Origin: Candidatus Thiodiazotropha sp.
GTDB taxonomy: Bacteria; Pseudomonadota; Gammaproteobacteria; Chromatiales; Chromatiaceae
Length of the DNA stretch: 64,000 bases
Assembly (NCBI GenBank): GCA_023838465.1
Contig: JAIVEQ010000015.1
Location: 1-64,000, forward strand
Reading direction: 5' to 3'
Below are positions 8,793-17,382 of this stretch, in pieces. A program made the position numbers and the translations under genes. The notes below the pieces were generated by a model. It was given only the letters and a program-made list of their open reading frames with translations, searched no databases and was not told where the DNA came from. Position 1 is the stretch's first letter. Each line of letters starts with the position of its first letter.

Positions 8793-9785
8793 CTAAAGCT
8801 GGGCTGGATCCAGTGTAAAGCGTGCCACCTTTCCACGTGTAAACGGCTTCAGATCAAAGGGGCTGCCATTAATTGTCAGCCTCACAGCAGCCGCATTGCC
8901 CAAAATCACGTTGAAGGGGCCTAACTGGCTATTCAGGGAACGCTTCGTTCCGGATTGCATTTCTCCAAAGATGCGTGTCTTGCCGTCCTGACCGCGAACT
9001 TCCGCCCAGCAGGATTCATCAAATTCGAACACAACCAGCTTTGGGACAGGCGTAGCAACCACCTCGACAGGTATAACCTGTGGTTGGGGGGTCTCTACCA
9101 CAACCTCAGGTGGCTCTGTTTCGACTGGCAATTTGAAGCGCTCATCGACTGGTGAGATCTCAGGTTCTATTGCTTCCATTGCCTCCCCGACCTCGCTATC
9201 TATTGGCTCTCTCTTTTCTTCCATCGTCTCCTGTGGCGGTATGGAATCTGTCATCTCTTCCTCCACAGGAACCGAGAGAGGCGTCGACAAATCGGCTGGC
9301 ATATCCTGAGGTGCTTGCAGGGAATGATCCTCAGGTGGTGCGGATACCGGCTCTTCCAATTCCACGCGGGTCTGCCACCAGAAAAACAGCAGTGCCGCCA
9401 ACAACAGCAGAATAGCCCATGTCACCAGACGCACGACCCGATGACCGCTATGCAGATCTTTTCCCACCTTTCCATTTTGATGACTGACTGCAGGCAACTC
9501 ATCTGATACCGGAAGCAGACGCTGATAGGCCTCGATAACGGCCTCTTCATTCACCCCAAGCAGGCGGGAATAGTTACGCAGGTACCCTTGAACGAATACT
9601 GGTCCAGGCAGCATATCGTAATTATCTAATTCAAGGGCCTCAATCATCGACTGGCTTAAATGCAGTTGTGCTGCCATTTTTGCCTGTTCCAAGCCTAGCC
9701 GTTCTCTCGCCTTCCGCAATTGAGTACCCGGACCCACTACAGGGTCAGGCGGCGGATAATTTTCATCTTTACTCAACACATTCAT
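8793..9785 (-). CDS. rodZ: Cytoskeleton protein RodZ
   Basis: Bitopic membrane protein that links the MreB cytoskeleton to the cell-wall elongation machinery and sets rod shape. The 330-residue product has a cytoplasmic Xre-type helix-turn-helix domain (about 20-90, including the HTH core LEQAKMAAQLHLS), one membrane segment at 119-138, a Pro/Glu-rich periplasmic linker (about 140-250) and a C-terminal RodZ beta domain (250-330). The start ATG overlaps the end of pilW by one base, so translation is probably coupled. The usual downstream partner ispG is missing from this locus. Confidence 0.93.
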   Translation of the reverse strand: MNVLSKDENYPPPDPVVGPGTQLRKARERLGLEQAKMAAQLHLSQSMIEALELDNYDMLPGPVFVQGYLRNYSRLLGVNEEAVIEAYQRLLPVSDELPAVSHQNGKVGKDLHSGHRVVRLVTWAILLLLAALLFFWWQTRVELEEPVSAPPEDHSLQAPQDMPADLSTPLSVPVEEEMTDSIPPQETMEEKREPIDSEVGEAMEAIEPEISPVDERFKLPVETEPPEVVVETPQPQVIPVEVVATPVPKLVVFEFDESCWAEVRGQDGKTRIFGEMQSGTKRSLNSQLGPFNVILGNAAAVRLTINGSPFDLKPFTRGKVARFTLDPAQL

Positions 9786-10570
9786 TATCGTTTTTCAGCT
9801 TCATAGAGAGACTGGATCTCAGGGGCATCCGGAAAATCCTTGAATAGATTATGCTTATATTCAGCCGCTTTAGTCCGATCACCCATCCGTTTCTCAATCT
9901 GCACACCTAGCCAAAGCGATGCAGCTGTGGGCTTTGATTTACTGTGAAAACGTTCCAGGTAGGCGCGGGCTGTAAGGTCTTTTTGTTGCTGCAATGAGAT
10001 TTTAGCCATTTGAAACAGTGCGGTAGCATACTTGGGATTAGCGGTCAGGGCCCGTCTATAGAAGTTCTCTGCTTTGGCATTGTCTCCGGTCCGCTCAACA
10101 CATAGCCCTGCATTCGTCAACGCTACCCAGGGTGTAGGGTAGAGAGGATTGGACAAGGCTCGCTGAAAATCCAGGTCTGCTTCTTCAAACTTGCCTCGCC
10201 GGCAGTAGTAACTGCCGCGGGCGTTGCGGATGAAGGGATCACGCTCATCAAGAGCAACCGCCCGATCATAGTGCTTACCGGCCCTGTCGCCCTCTCCCAG
10301 CTGTTCATAGAGAATCGCAATAACATTGTGTGCTTCAGAAAACTCATCGTCCACATCCAGGGCCTTCTTGAGCTTCTGCATCGCTATCGCCGACTGACCA
10401 TCACGCATATAAGCCATACCCATCTCGACATAGATTTTGGCCGGACTGGTACGCTTCTCCAGACCCAGATTGCCGGTCGTGTCAGCCACCTTCTCTTGTG
10501 ACGAGCACCCTATCAGGAGCACCATTAGCAGCATGGCACTCAATCGTTTATAACCAGCAAATGACTTCAT
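9785..10570 (-). CDS. pilW: Type IV pilus biogenesis/stability lipoprotein PilW (PilF)
   Basis: Outer-membrane pilotin lipoprotein that helps assemble the PilQ secretin of type IV pili. The 261-residue product has a lipoprotein signal with lipobox LLIGC (Cys22), followed by about six TPR helices pairs covering residues 45-250, for example AYMRDGQSAIAMQKLKKAL. The family is usually 250-260 residues. The order rlmN-pilW-rodZ is conserved in gammaproteobacteria. It overlaps rlmN by 4 bases. No other pilus gene is in the window. Confidence 0.9.
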   Translation of the reverse strand: MKSFAGYKRLSAMLLMVLLIGCSSQEKVADTTGNLGLEKRTSPAKIYVEMGMAYMRDGQSAIAMQKLKKALDVDDEFSEAHNVIAILYEQLGEGDRAGKHYDRAVALDERDPFIRNARGSYYCRRGKFEEADLDFQRALSNPLYPTPWVALTNAGLCVERTGDNAKAENFYRRALTANPKYATALFQMAKISLQQQKDLTARAYLERFHSKSKPTAASLWLGVQIEKRMGDRTKAAEYKHNLFKDFPDAPEIQSLYEAEKR

Positions 10571-11664
10571 GAAATACCCAATTTGATAGTGTCCAGTTTA
10601 TCCAAGCGCAGCTCTCTGCTGCTGCGGTCCCTGACCTTTCCAACCAGCTGGCCACAGGCGGCATCGATATCATCACCGCGGGTTTTGCGTGTTGTGGCGA
10701 TTATCCCTGAGCGCTTCAGACGCATTCGAAAAGCCTCTACCCGATCAGCGGGTGATGTCTGATAGTGGGTGCCGGGAAACGGATTGAATGGGATCAGGTT
10801 AACCTTGGAAGGCGTCCCTTCAAGCAGGCGAATCAATGCCTTGGCATGCTGCAACGAGTCATTGATACCATCCAGCATCACATATTCCCAAGTCACTTTC
10901 CGTCTTTTATCACCCCTGACAAACTCACGACAGGCGGGAATCAGCTCTTCCAGGGGATACTTCCGATTAATGGGCACCAGTTTATTTCGAAGCTCATTAT
11001 CAGGCGCATGCAGAGAGACTGCCAGACTGACATCACTCACCTCTCGCAGTCTATTGAGTGCCGGCACGAGACCCGAGGTACTGATGGTAACCCGATATTT
11101 GGAGACCATGTATGCCAGATCATCCTGCATGATATTCATCGCTGTAATGACAGCATCAATATTGGCCAGTGGCTCTCCCATCCCCATCATCACAATATTA
11201 CTCGGTGCAGTGCCCAACTTACGGCTGGCAACCCATATCTGACCGATTATCTCTGCGACCGTGAGGTTACGATTGAATCCCTGTCGAGCCGTTGAACAAA
11301 AGGAGCAATCGAGGGCGCAACCCACCTGAGAAGAGACACAGATAGTATTCCGACCATCATCCGGTATACAGACAGTCTCTATTCGTTGACCATCCTGCAA
11401 CTCGAGAACCCACTTACGGGTGCCATCTGACGCCGGCTGTTCAAACACCAGCTGTGGGACTGTGACCTCTGCACATTGATGCAGTTGTTCGCGTAGGCGT
11501 TTGGAAATATCGGTCATGGCATCGAAGTCGGTGACACCATGCTTGTGGATCCATTTAAAAACATTTCTGCCATGGAAGGCTTTGGAGCCTAATCCAAGAA
11601 AAAAAGACTCCATACCTTTCAGATCAAGGTCCAGAAGATTGGTTATATTCGTTTCGTTAACCAA
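10567..11664 (-). CDS. rlmN: Dual-specificity RNA methyltransferase RlmN
   Basis: Radical SAM enzyme that methylates C2 of A2503 in 23S rRNA and A37 in several tRNAs. The 365-residue product has the radical SAM cluster motif C-ALD-C-SF-C at Cys116/Cys120/Cys123, followed by STARQGFNRN. A C-terminal Cys in AACGQLVGKV (about residue 340) fits the methyl-carrying or resolving Cys pair of the family. GMGEPLAN is also diagnostic. It is probably the first gene of the operon running to der, with a 122-bp gap from relA. Confidence 0.96.
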   Translation of the reverse strand: MVNETNITNLLDLDLKGMESFFLGLGSKAFHGRNVFKWIHKHGVTDFDAMTDISKRLREQLHQCAEVTVPQLVFEQPASDGTRKWVLELQDGQRIETVCIPDDGRNTICVSSQVGCALDCSFCSTARQGFNRNLTVAEIIGQIWVASRKLGTAPSNIVMMGMGEPLANIDAVITAMNIMQDDLAYMVSKYRVTISTSGLVPALNRLREVSDVSLAVSLHAPDNELRNKLVPINRKYPLEELIPACREFVRGDKRRKVTWEYVMLDGINDSLQHAKALIRLLEGTPSKVNLIPFNPFPGTHYQTSPADRVEAFRMRLKRSGIIATTRKTRGDDIDAACGQLVGKVRDRSSRELRLDKLDTIKLGIS

Positions 11665-11786
11665 AACAGGTATTTCGCCATGTTGAGCTGTGCAGACAGA
11701 GGGGGAGAAAATGCATAAAATAACAAAGTGTTAGTTTAGCTGCGACAAGCCGAACTGGCAATTGAAACCTGATCTATCCCTCATTG

Positions 11787-13982
11787 TCATATCAACCGCT
11801 TGACCAAGGTCACATCCGGCAACTGCTCTACTTTCGACAACAGCCGACTAAGCTGCTCCATATCACGCACCTCTACGGTAAAACGCATGCTAGCTGAGTC
11901 GGTCTTACGGTCGCTGTTGGTATTAACACCGATAACATCGATATCTTCATCTGTAAGGATGGCAGAGATATCCCTCAATAGACCCTTCCGGTCACTGGCG
12001 ACAACCAGGAAATCCACAGCATAGTTGGTCTCCCGCTGTTGGGCGCTCCAATGTACACTGACCAGCCGATCCCCTTCAATCTCCTGTAGAGCGCGAATAT
12101 TTGAACAGTCGCGCCGATGTACCGTAACGCCCCTACCCCGGGTGACAAATCCGATTATCGGATCGTAAGGCACTGGTTTGCAGCACCGAGCCACACTGGT
12201 CATCAGGTCATCTACCCCGGCAACGACCACTTCCCCTTTTATGGTTGCCTGGTTACGAGGCACTTCAGGTATGAGGATTTCCTGGGTCGGAGGTTTTTCC
12301 CGGCTGCCTAGGCCGGCAACCTGGATAGGTGACAGGTCACCTCTGCCAATTGCCGCATAGACATCCTCTGCATGCAGTAGATTGTGCTTTGAAGCCACTA
12401 CCTCCAGATTCGGCTTTTCACTGATGGATAGACGCGTCATTTCACGCTCAAGCGCAGCACGACCCAGCTCCACATGGTGTTCATAATCGAGTTGTTTGAA
12501 CCACTGTTTAACTCGGTTGCGCGCCTTTGAGCTGTGCAAATAACCAAGCTGGGGATTGATCCAATCGCGACTGGGTGTACCATTTTTGGCAGTCAGCACT
12601 TCGACGGTTTCACCGCTACGCAGGGAGCGGGTAAGCTGCACGATATGTCCATCCACTCGCGCTCCCCGGCATTGATGACCTATATCCGTATGGATAGCGT
12701 AGGCAAAATCGAGAGGGGTAGACCCTTTAGGCAGCTCCACCACCTTACCCATCGGAGTAAGCACATAGATACGAGTCGCCTCCATCTCTGTATCCAGCAG
12801 ATCGGCACCTTCCCCACTCTCATCCTTCCTCTCCAGCCATTGACGCATCCAGACGATGCGCCGTTCGAAATCGTGATCCTGCTTGGCATTTTCTTTATAA
12901 CGCCAGTGAGCGGCCACACCCAGCTCTGAGTGATAGTGCATATCACGGGTGCGAATTTGTACCTCCAGCGTCTTTTCCTCCGGGCCAATCACCGCCGTGT
13001 GGATCGACTGATAGAGATTGGCTTTTGGTGTAGCGATATAGTCATCGAACTCTCCGGGAATATGCTTCCACAAACCATGCACTACACCCAGTGTTGCATA
13101 ACATTGGGCGATATCATCTACCAGTACTCGTACTGCGCGGAGATCGAATATCTGTTCGATATCTACTGCTTTGCGTTGCATTTTGCGCCAGATACTATAG
13201 ATATGCTTAGGTCGTCCACTGATATCTGCATTGATGCCTACGGCAAGAAACTTCTCCCGTAATAGATCAATGACCTCTTTGATGAACTGTTCCCGGTCAG
13301 CCCTGCGTCCACCGAGCTGGCTGGCAATTTGCTTATAATCGTCAGGATGGAGGAATCGTAATGCCAGATCTTCCAACTCCCACTTGATCTGCCAGATACC
13401 AAGTCGATTGGCAAGGGGTGCATAGATCTCCTGCGTCTCCTTAGCTAACCGACGGCTCAGCTCCTGTGACAGTCCACGTGCAGAGCGCATCACATGGAGC
13501 TGCTCAGCCACCACCACCAGGACCACTCGTACATCCTCGGCAATACCGAGTAGCAAGCGACGCAGGTTCTCCGCATGCTCCTCCTCATCCTCCTGGGAGA
13601 CCTCGGTGGAGACATCGGTCAACTGACCTATACGTGCCAGGTCATCGACCATACGGGCTGTGTTTTCACCAAGCGCCTGCTTTAAGGTAGTAAGGCTGAT
13701 GGCCGAATCTTTAAGAACGCCCAGCAATATAGCTGCCGCCAGAGTCTCACGATCCATACGTAGCTTAGACAGGATCTCGGCGACAGAGAGTGCATGTCGA
13801 AGCTGGGTTTCTCCACTCGGAATACGTCTCTCTGGATTAGCTTCCAGGGCAATATTAGCCGCCTTACGTAACTGAAGGCGGTCCTGATCATCGAATCCGT
13901 CAGGCAACATCTCCAGCCAGTGTGCGACCACAGCCGCATCGGCACTATCCCCTTCTGGCAAGCTGCTACTGGTAGTAACCAT
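11787..13982 (-). CDS. relA: GTP pyrophosphokinase RelA
   Basis: Ribosome-associated synthetase of the alarmone (p)ppGpp, triggered by uncharged tRNA. The 731-residue product has an N-terminal pseudo-hydrolase region in which the His-Asp pair of SpoT is missing (AAILLGVLKDSA where SpoT has a HD motif). It then has the synthetase domain (about 230-380), a TGS domain (about 400-460, TPMGKVVELPKGSTPLDFA), a zinc-finger-like CC motif (SVARCCKPVPYDPIIGF) and a C-terminal ACT domain. Loss of the HD motif and the length favour monofunctional RelA over SpoT. It stands alone, with gaps of 122 and 174 bp on either side. Confidence 0.94.
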   Translation of the reverse strand: MVTTSSSLPEGDSADAAVVAHWLEMLPDGFDDQDRLQLRKAANIALEANPERRIPSGETQLRHALSVAEILSKLRMDRETLAAAILLGVLKDSAISLTTLKQALGENTARMVDDLARIGQLTDVSTEVSQEDEEEHAENLRRLLLGIAEDVRVVLVVVAEQLHVMRSARGLSQELSRRLAKETQEIYAPLANRLGIWQIKWELEDLALRFLHPDDYKQIASQLGGRRADREQFIKEVIDLLREKFLAVGINADISGRPKHIYSIWRKMQRKAVDIEQIFDLRAVRVLVDDIAQCYATLGVVHGLWKHIPGEFDDYIATPKANLYQSIHTAVIGPEEKTLEVQIRTRDMHYHSELGVAAHWRYKENAKQDHDFERRIVWMRQWLERKDESGEGADLLDTEMEATRIYVLTPMGKVVELPKGSTPLDFAYAIHTDIGHQCRGARVDGHIVQLTRSLRSGETVEVLTAKNGTPSRDWINPQLGYLHSSKARNRVKQWFKQLDYEHHVELGRAALEREMTRLSISEKPNLEVVASKHNLLHAEDVYAAIGRGDLSPIQVAGLGSREKPPTQEILIPEVPRNQATIKGEVVVAGVDDLMTSVARCCKPVPYDPIIGFVTRGRGVTVHRRDCSNIRALQEIEGDRLVSVHWSAQQRETNYAVDFLVVASDRKGLLRDISAILTDEDIDVIGVNTNSDRKTDSASMRFTVEVRDMEQLSRLLSKVEQLPDVTLVKRLI

Positions 13983-14156
13983 TTGTGTTTAGACTGGATG
14001 CCTCAGTTGAAAACCATCAATTGCGTTATCTCTGTGTAGCCTAGCTCACCTAGTGGGGAGAACCTTAACACAGAGATAAAACCTGCTATTTTTAATTTTG
14101 TTAGCACAGTGCATAGCGTTCATCTGACGATGCCATGTTTAAATTCGCTGCCCGAA

Positions 14157-15398
14157 TCAATCAAGTACATGGCTCACCAGTCCATCAGCCAGTTTCGGCT
14201 CGAACCAGGTCGATTTCGGCGGCATGACCTCACCTGCGTCGGCAACGGCCATCAGCTCTTCCATACTGGTGGGAAAAAGAGAGAAAGCCACCGCCATCTC
14301 ACCCGAGTCGACCCGTTGCTCTAACCCTGCAAGACCACGAATACCACCAACGAAATCGATGCGGCTATCACGACGTGGGTCAGAAATACCAAGCAAAGGT
14401 TCAATCAGATTGCTCGCTAACAGACTCACATCCAGTTTCGCTACTGGGTCGTCATTGGGGATTCGTGTAGGATCGAGACGCAGGCGATACCATTGTTTAT
14501 CCAGATACATGCCGAATTCAGCAGCCTGCCCCGGTTTGACAGGCTGATCACTGGGCTGCAACTGAAAAAACGCTTCAATCCTTGACAGAAAGGCCTCTTG
14601 ATCAAGTCCATTCAGATCTTTGACAACCCGATTATAGTCGAGGATCTGCATTTGATTATGGGGGAAGATGACACTCAGAAAATAGTTATATGACTCATCA
14701 CCCGTGTGATGCTGGTTTGCAGCCTTGCGTGAACCGGTCACTCTTGACCCTGCAGCTGAACGATGGTGTCCATCAGCCACATAGAGGGCGCTCATCTGAT
14801 CAAATTCCAGAGTCAGTTCAGCCACCTTGTCATCATCATCCAACAGCCAAATCTCATGACGTACACCCTCTGCTGCGGTTACATCCATATCGGGAGGGTT
14901 CTGTGATATCTGGACCAGCATTGAATCAACAGCAGGCGCACTCGGATAGACCAGGAATACGGGGCCTGTCTGAGCATTCAAAGCATCGACCTGCCGCACC
15001 CTGTCATCTTCCTTGGCTGGCCGTGTGAATTCATGCTTTTTGATACGATCATTGTCATAGGCTTCAACTGAGGCAGCTGCCACAAGCCCTGTCTGCTGAT
15101 GATCACCCATGGTCAGTCGATAGACGTAGTAGCTGGGTTTGGCATCTCGAACCAGGATGCCCTCCTGTTGCATTTTTGATAAATTCTCAGCCGCTTTGGT
15201 ATAGACCTCAGGCGCATAAGGATCCGTACCTTCCGGAAGGTCAATCTCGGGCCTTGAGATATGCAGAAAACTCCATGGACGCCCAACAGCCATTTCGCGT
15301 GCCTCAGCCTCGTTCATAACATCATAGGGTGGTGCGGCTACATCGGCTGCCCGTCCTTCGGCAGGGCGCAGTCCAGGAAATGCTCTGATCAGCGACAT
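14157..15398 (-). CDS. DUF1015 family protein
   Basis: The 413-residue product begins with the signature RAFPGLRPAEG and has APPYDV near residue 22 and YVADGHHRSAAG near 210, all typical of DUF1015 (PF06245). No signal peptide or membrane segment is visible, so it is probably cytoplasmic. The biochemical function of the family is not established, and the neighbours (relA upstream in coordinate, folK beyond a 390-bp gap) give no clear clue. The full-length form is present, with no frame break. Confidence 0.85.
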   Translation of the reverse strand: MSLIRAFPGLRPAEGRAADVAAPPYDVMNEAEAREMAVGRPWSFLHISRPEIDLPEGTDPYAPEVYTKAAENLSKMQQEGILVRDAKPSYYVYRLTMGDHQQTGLVAAASVEAYDNDRIKKHEFTRPAKEDDRVRQVDALNAQTGPVFLVYPSAPAVDSMLVQISQNPPDMDVTAAEGVRHEIWLLDDDDKVAELTLEFDQMSALYVADGHHRSAAGSRVTGSRKAANQHHTGDESYNYFLSVIFPHNQMQILDYNRVVKDLNGLDQEAFLSRIEAFFQLQPSDQPVKPGQAAEFGMYLDKQWYRLRLDPTRIPNDDPVAKLDVSLLASNLIEPLLGISDPRRDSRIDFVGGIRGLAGLEQRVDSGEMAVAFSLFPTSMEELMAVADAGEVMPPKSTWFEPKLADGLVSHVLD

Positions 15399-15579
15399 GG
15401 GTATAATTCCTCTGGAAGTGTAAAGTCGACGAGTTCGACCTGATTGTTTGTGAGGGGGATTGTTTCAAAAGAGCGGCAACGGAATCAACCCGGACGGCTG
15501 ACTCGTGTAAGAAAATGCCTACTCCGAAATGAGACTAATCCTGCATATTTTTTAAGGTTGTTCACCTAGACTTTCAACT

Positions 15580-15705
15580 GTCGCATTCAGGGATGCGAAG
15601 GAAAGCACACACGAACAGGGATGTGCATGGATTGAGACCATTTGCCAACCAATCAATGCGACGTGAGATCCTGGTGCCCATGGAGCGGGTGCCGGGATTT
15701 TTTTT
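15580..15705 (+). ncRNA. Candidate CsrB/RsmZ-like small RNA with intrinsic terminator
   Basis: The 390-bp gap between two minus-strand genes holds a compact plus-strand structure. An 8-bp closing stem GTCGCATT/AATGCGAC (15580-15587/15655-15662) encloses GCACA/TGTGC (15605-15609/15622-15626) and GATTG/CAATC (15630-15634/15650-15654). It is followed at once by an intrinsic terminator. Position 15615-15624 reads ACAGGGATGT, an exact match to the ACARGGAUGU core bound by CsrA/RsmA, placed partly in a hairpin loop. Further GGA triplets occur at 15591, near 15600 and near 15629. This suggests a small CsrA-titrating RNA. Only one site is a perfect match and classical CsrB RNAs have more, so the function is tentative. 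It is not 6S or 4.5S RNA by sequence. Confidence 0.45.
15668..15705 (+). terminator. Intrinsic terminator of the candidate sRNA
   Basis: A 12-bp stem with three G-U pairs (15668-15679 with 15687-15698, loop ATGGAGC) is followed by a run of seven T residues (15699-15705). No protein gene precedes it on the plus strand, which supports an independent short transcript upstream. Confidence 0.75.
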
Positions 15706-15787
15706 GCCTGTCATAACAACAACTTACCCTTGTAATATTTAACATGGAGATCGATGAGGTGATGCAATCAAGCAAATGCACCGCCCC

Positions 15788-16294
15788 CTACCCCAATCCA
15801 CCAACAACCTGCCAGAGGGGTTGATCCTGCTTATTGAATGCCGCCCACAGCTGATTATAGGTGGATCCCGTAGTGGGATGTACTTCATTACCCGCCACAT
15901 CTGAGAGGGGCAACAGCACAAAGGCAAAGCGCAGAATTTCATCCCGAGGGAGTTGTATGGGTCCATCATTGACGACTTGGTCGCCATAGGTCAGCAAATC
16001 AATATCGAGGGTGCGAGAGAGAAACTTCTCATTTGATCGTTGCCGACCATGCCGTTCCTCTACCTGCCGCAGTTGTGTCACCAGATCTCTCGGAGAACTC
16101 CTGGTACGGATACCCACTACAAGATTAAGAAAGTTGTCACCCGAAAATCCGACTGCCTCGCTCTCATAAACAGGGGATACCCGAAGCTCACCAAAAATAG
16201 CTGCTAAATCACGCACTGCCTCGGGTACGTGCTTCTCCGGTTCCATATTGCTGCCCAGTCCAAGCCAAACATTCACCTCATCAAGCTCAGTCAC
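15788..16294 (-). CDS. folK: 2-amino-4-hydroxy-6-hydroxymethyldihydropteridine pyrophosphokinase
   Basis: Transfers pyrophosphate from ATP to 6-hydroxymethyl-7,8-dihydropterin in folate synthesis. It has the N-terminal WLGLGSNM, the YESEAVGF and FLNLVVGI strands, and the active-site signature RSNEKFLSRTLDIDLLTYG. The chosen start is GTG at 16294, preceded by a GAGGGG ribosome-binding site about six bases upstream; it gives 168 residues beginning V/M-TELDEVN. An in-frame ATG at 16336 would add 14 residues but overlaps folB by 50 bases. It follows folB with an 8-base overlap, so the two are probably translationally coupled. Confidence 0.92.
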   Translation of the reverse strand: MTELDEVNVWLGLGSNMEPEKHVPEAVRDLAAIFGELRVSPVYESEAVGFSGDNFLNLVVGIRTRSSPRDLVTQLRQVEERHGRQRSNEKFLSRTLDIDLLTYGDQVVNDGPIQLPRDEILRFAFVLLPLSDVAGNEVHPTTGSTYNQLWAAFNKQDQPLWQVVGGLG

Positions 16295-16643
16295 GCTGTC
16301 CCCTCTCGATAATGACCCCGACATCACGTGCTGCACTGACCGCTCCCACTTTGTTGAGGATCAGCCTGACCCACGGTACCTGAAACTCGGCCAATACGAT
16401 TTCGGCACATCGCTCAGCCAGTGTCTCTACCAGTTGGAACTCGCTCTCCCTCACGAACTCGACGAGACGCTTGCTCACCGCCTTATAATCCAATGTGTCC
16501 TGGATGGTGTCACTGCTCGCCGCTTTGGCGATATCCGCCCCCATTTCGAGGTCGAAAACCACAGTCTGTCTGATCTCACGCTCCCAGTCATAGATGCCAA
16601 TAACTGTATCGATACGCAGATCCCGGATGAAGACTATATCCAT
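16287..16643 (-). CDS. folB: Dihydroneopterin aldolase
   Basis: Converts 7,8-dihydroneopterin to 6-hydroxymethyl-7,8-dihydropterin and glycolaldehyde, supplying the FolK substrate. The start chosen at 16643 gives MDIVFIRDLRIDTVIG, which aligns with the family N terminus; the upstream in-frame ATG at 16679 would add 12 unconserved residues. IGIYDWEREIRQ, DYKAVSK and ETLAERCAEIVL are characteristic. The length of about 118 residues is normal. It is divergent from plsY across a 127-bp gap that probably holds promoters for both. Confidence 0.93.
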   Translation of the reverse strand: MDIVFIRDLRIDTVIGIYDWEREIRQTVVFDLEMGADIAKAASSDTIQDTLDYKAVSKRLVEFVRESEFQLVETLAERCAEIVLAEFQVPWVRLILNKVGAVSAARDVGVIIERGQRD

Positions 16644-16770
16644 AAACATATTGCCGTGTGCGATAAAAAAGAGCTCCATGTTAGAGGAGAAAAGAAGGTG
16701 AGCAAACCCCCGAGTTTAATTAACCCGGTATCAGCTTGACCTGGATAGCGGTTAAGGTTCCAATTGAGAC

Positions 16771-17376
16771 ATGATCACTGATTTACTCATCGTATTTGGG
16801 GCCTACCTGCTTGGCTCCATATCCAGCGCTATCATTGTCTGTCGTTTGATGGGCTTGCCTGATCCCAGAAGCCAAGGGTCGAATAATCCAGGTGCTACCA
16901 ATGTACTGCGTATCGGTGGAAAAAAGGCGGCCGCCATCACCCTGTTGGGCGATTCTTTGAAAGGTCTCATCCCCATGGTTGCTGCCCATCTGCTTGAGGC
17001 AACACCGCTGGTTCTCGCATTCACAGGAATAGCCGCCTTTCTTGGTCACCTCTATCCAGTCTTTTTTGGATTCAAAGGGGGTAAGGGCGTAGCGACCGCT
17101 TTGGGTGTTCAGTTTGGTTTACATTGGGGTATTGGCGGAGCCGTAGCACTGATTTGGCTGTTTGTCGCAAAAGTGGTCAACATATCCTCTCTCTCCGCAT
17201 TGGTCTCAATGGCATTGGCCCCACTGATTGTCTGGGCCATCTGGCCTGAGATGGAACTGGTAGTCATGCAAGTTGCTCTGTCTATCCTTCTTTTTTGGCG
17301 CCATCGATCCAATATCTCAAACCTGCTCAAAGGTTCAGAAGAATCGATTGCCAATAGCAACAACAAAGAAACATAG
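16771..17376 (+). CDS. plsY: Acyl-phosphate:glycerol-3-phosphate acyltransferase PlsY
   Basis: Inner-membrane enzyme making lysophosphatidic acid from acyl-phosphate and glycerol 3-phosphate, the first committed step of phospholipid synthesis. The 201-residue product has about five membrane segments. It shows the three family motifs: LLGSISSAII near 14-22, GSNNPGATNVLR near 36-47 and GFKGGKGVATALG near 97-109. Divergence from folB is a common arrangement in gammaproteobacteria. The next gene starts 6 bases downstream, so it is probably co-transcribed. Confidence 0.95.
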   Translation: MITDLLIVFGAYLLGSISSAIIVCRLMGLPDPRSQGSNNPGATNVLRIGGKKAAAITLLGDSLKGLIPMVAAHLLEATPLVLAFTGIAAFLGHLYPVFFGFKGGKGVATALGVQFGLHWGIGGAVALIWLFVAKVVNISSLSALVSMALAPLIVWAIWPEMELVVMQVALSILLFWRHRSNISNLLKGSEESIANSNNKET

Positions 17377-17382
17377 GGCCAG

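Noticed and set aside
15580..15705. 6S or 4.5S RNA
   Set aside because: The 4.5S core GGAAGGAAGCAGCC and the long 6S hairpin with central bubble are absent.
16295..16336. Longer folK start at ATG 16336
   Set aside because: It overlaps folB by 50 bases and lacks a good ribosome site, while GTG 16294 has GAGGGG at the right distance.
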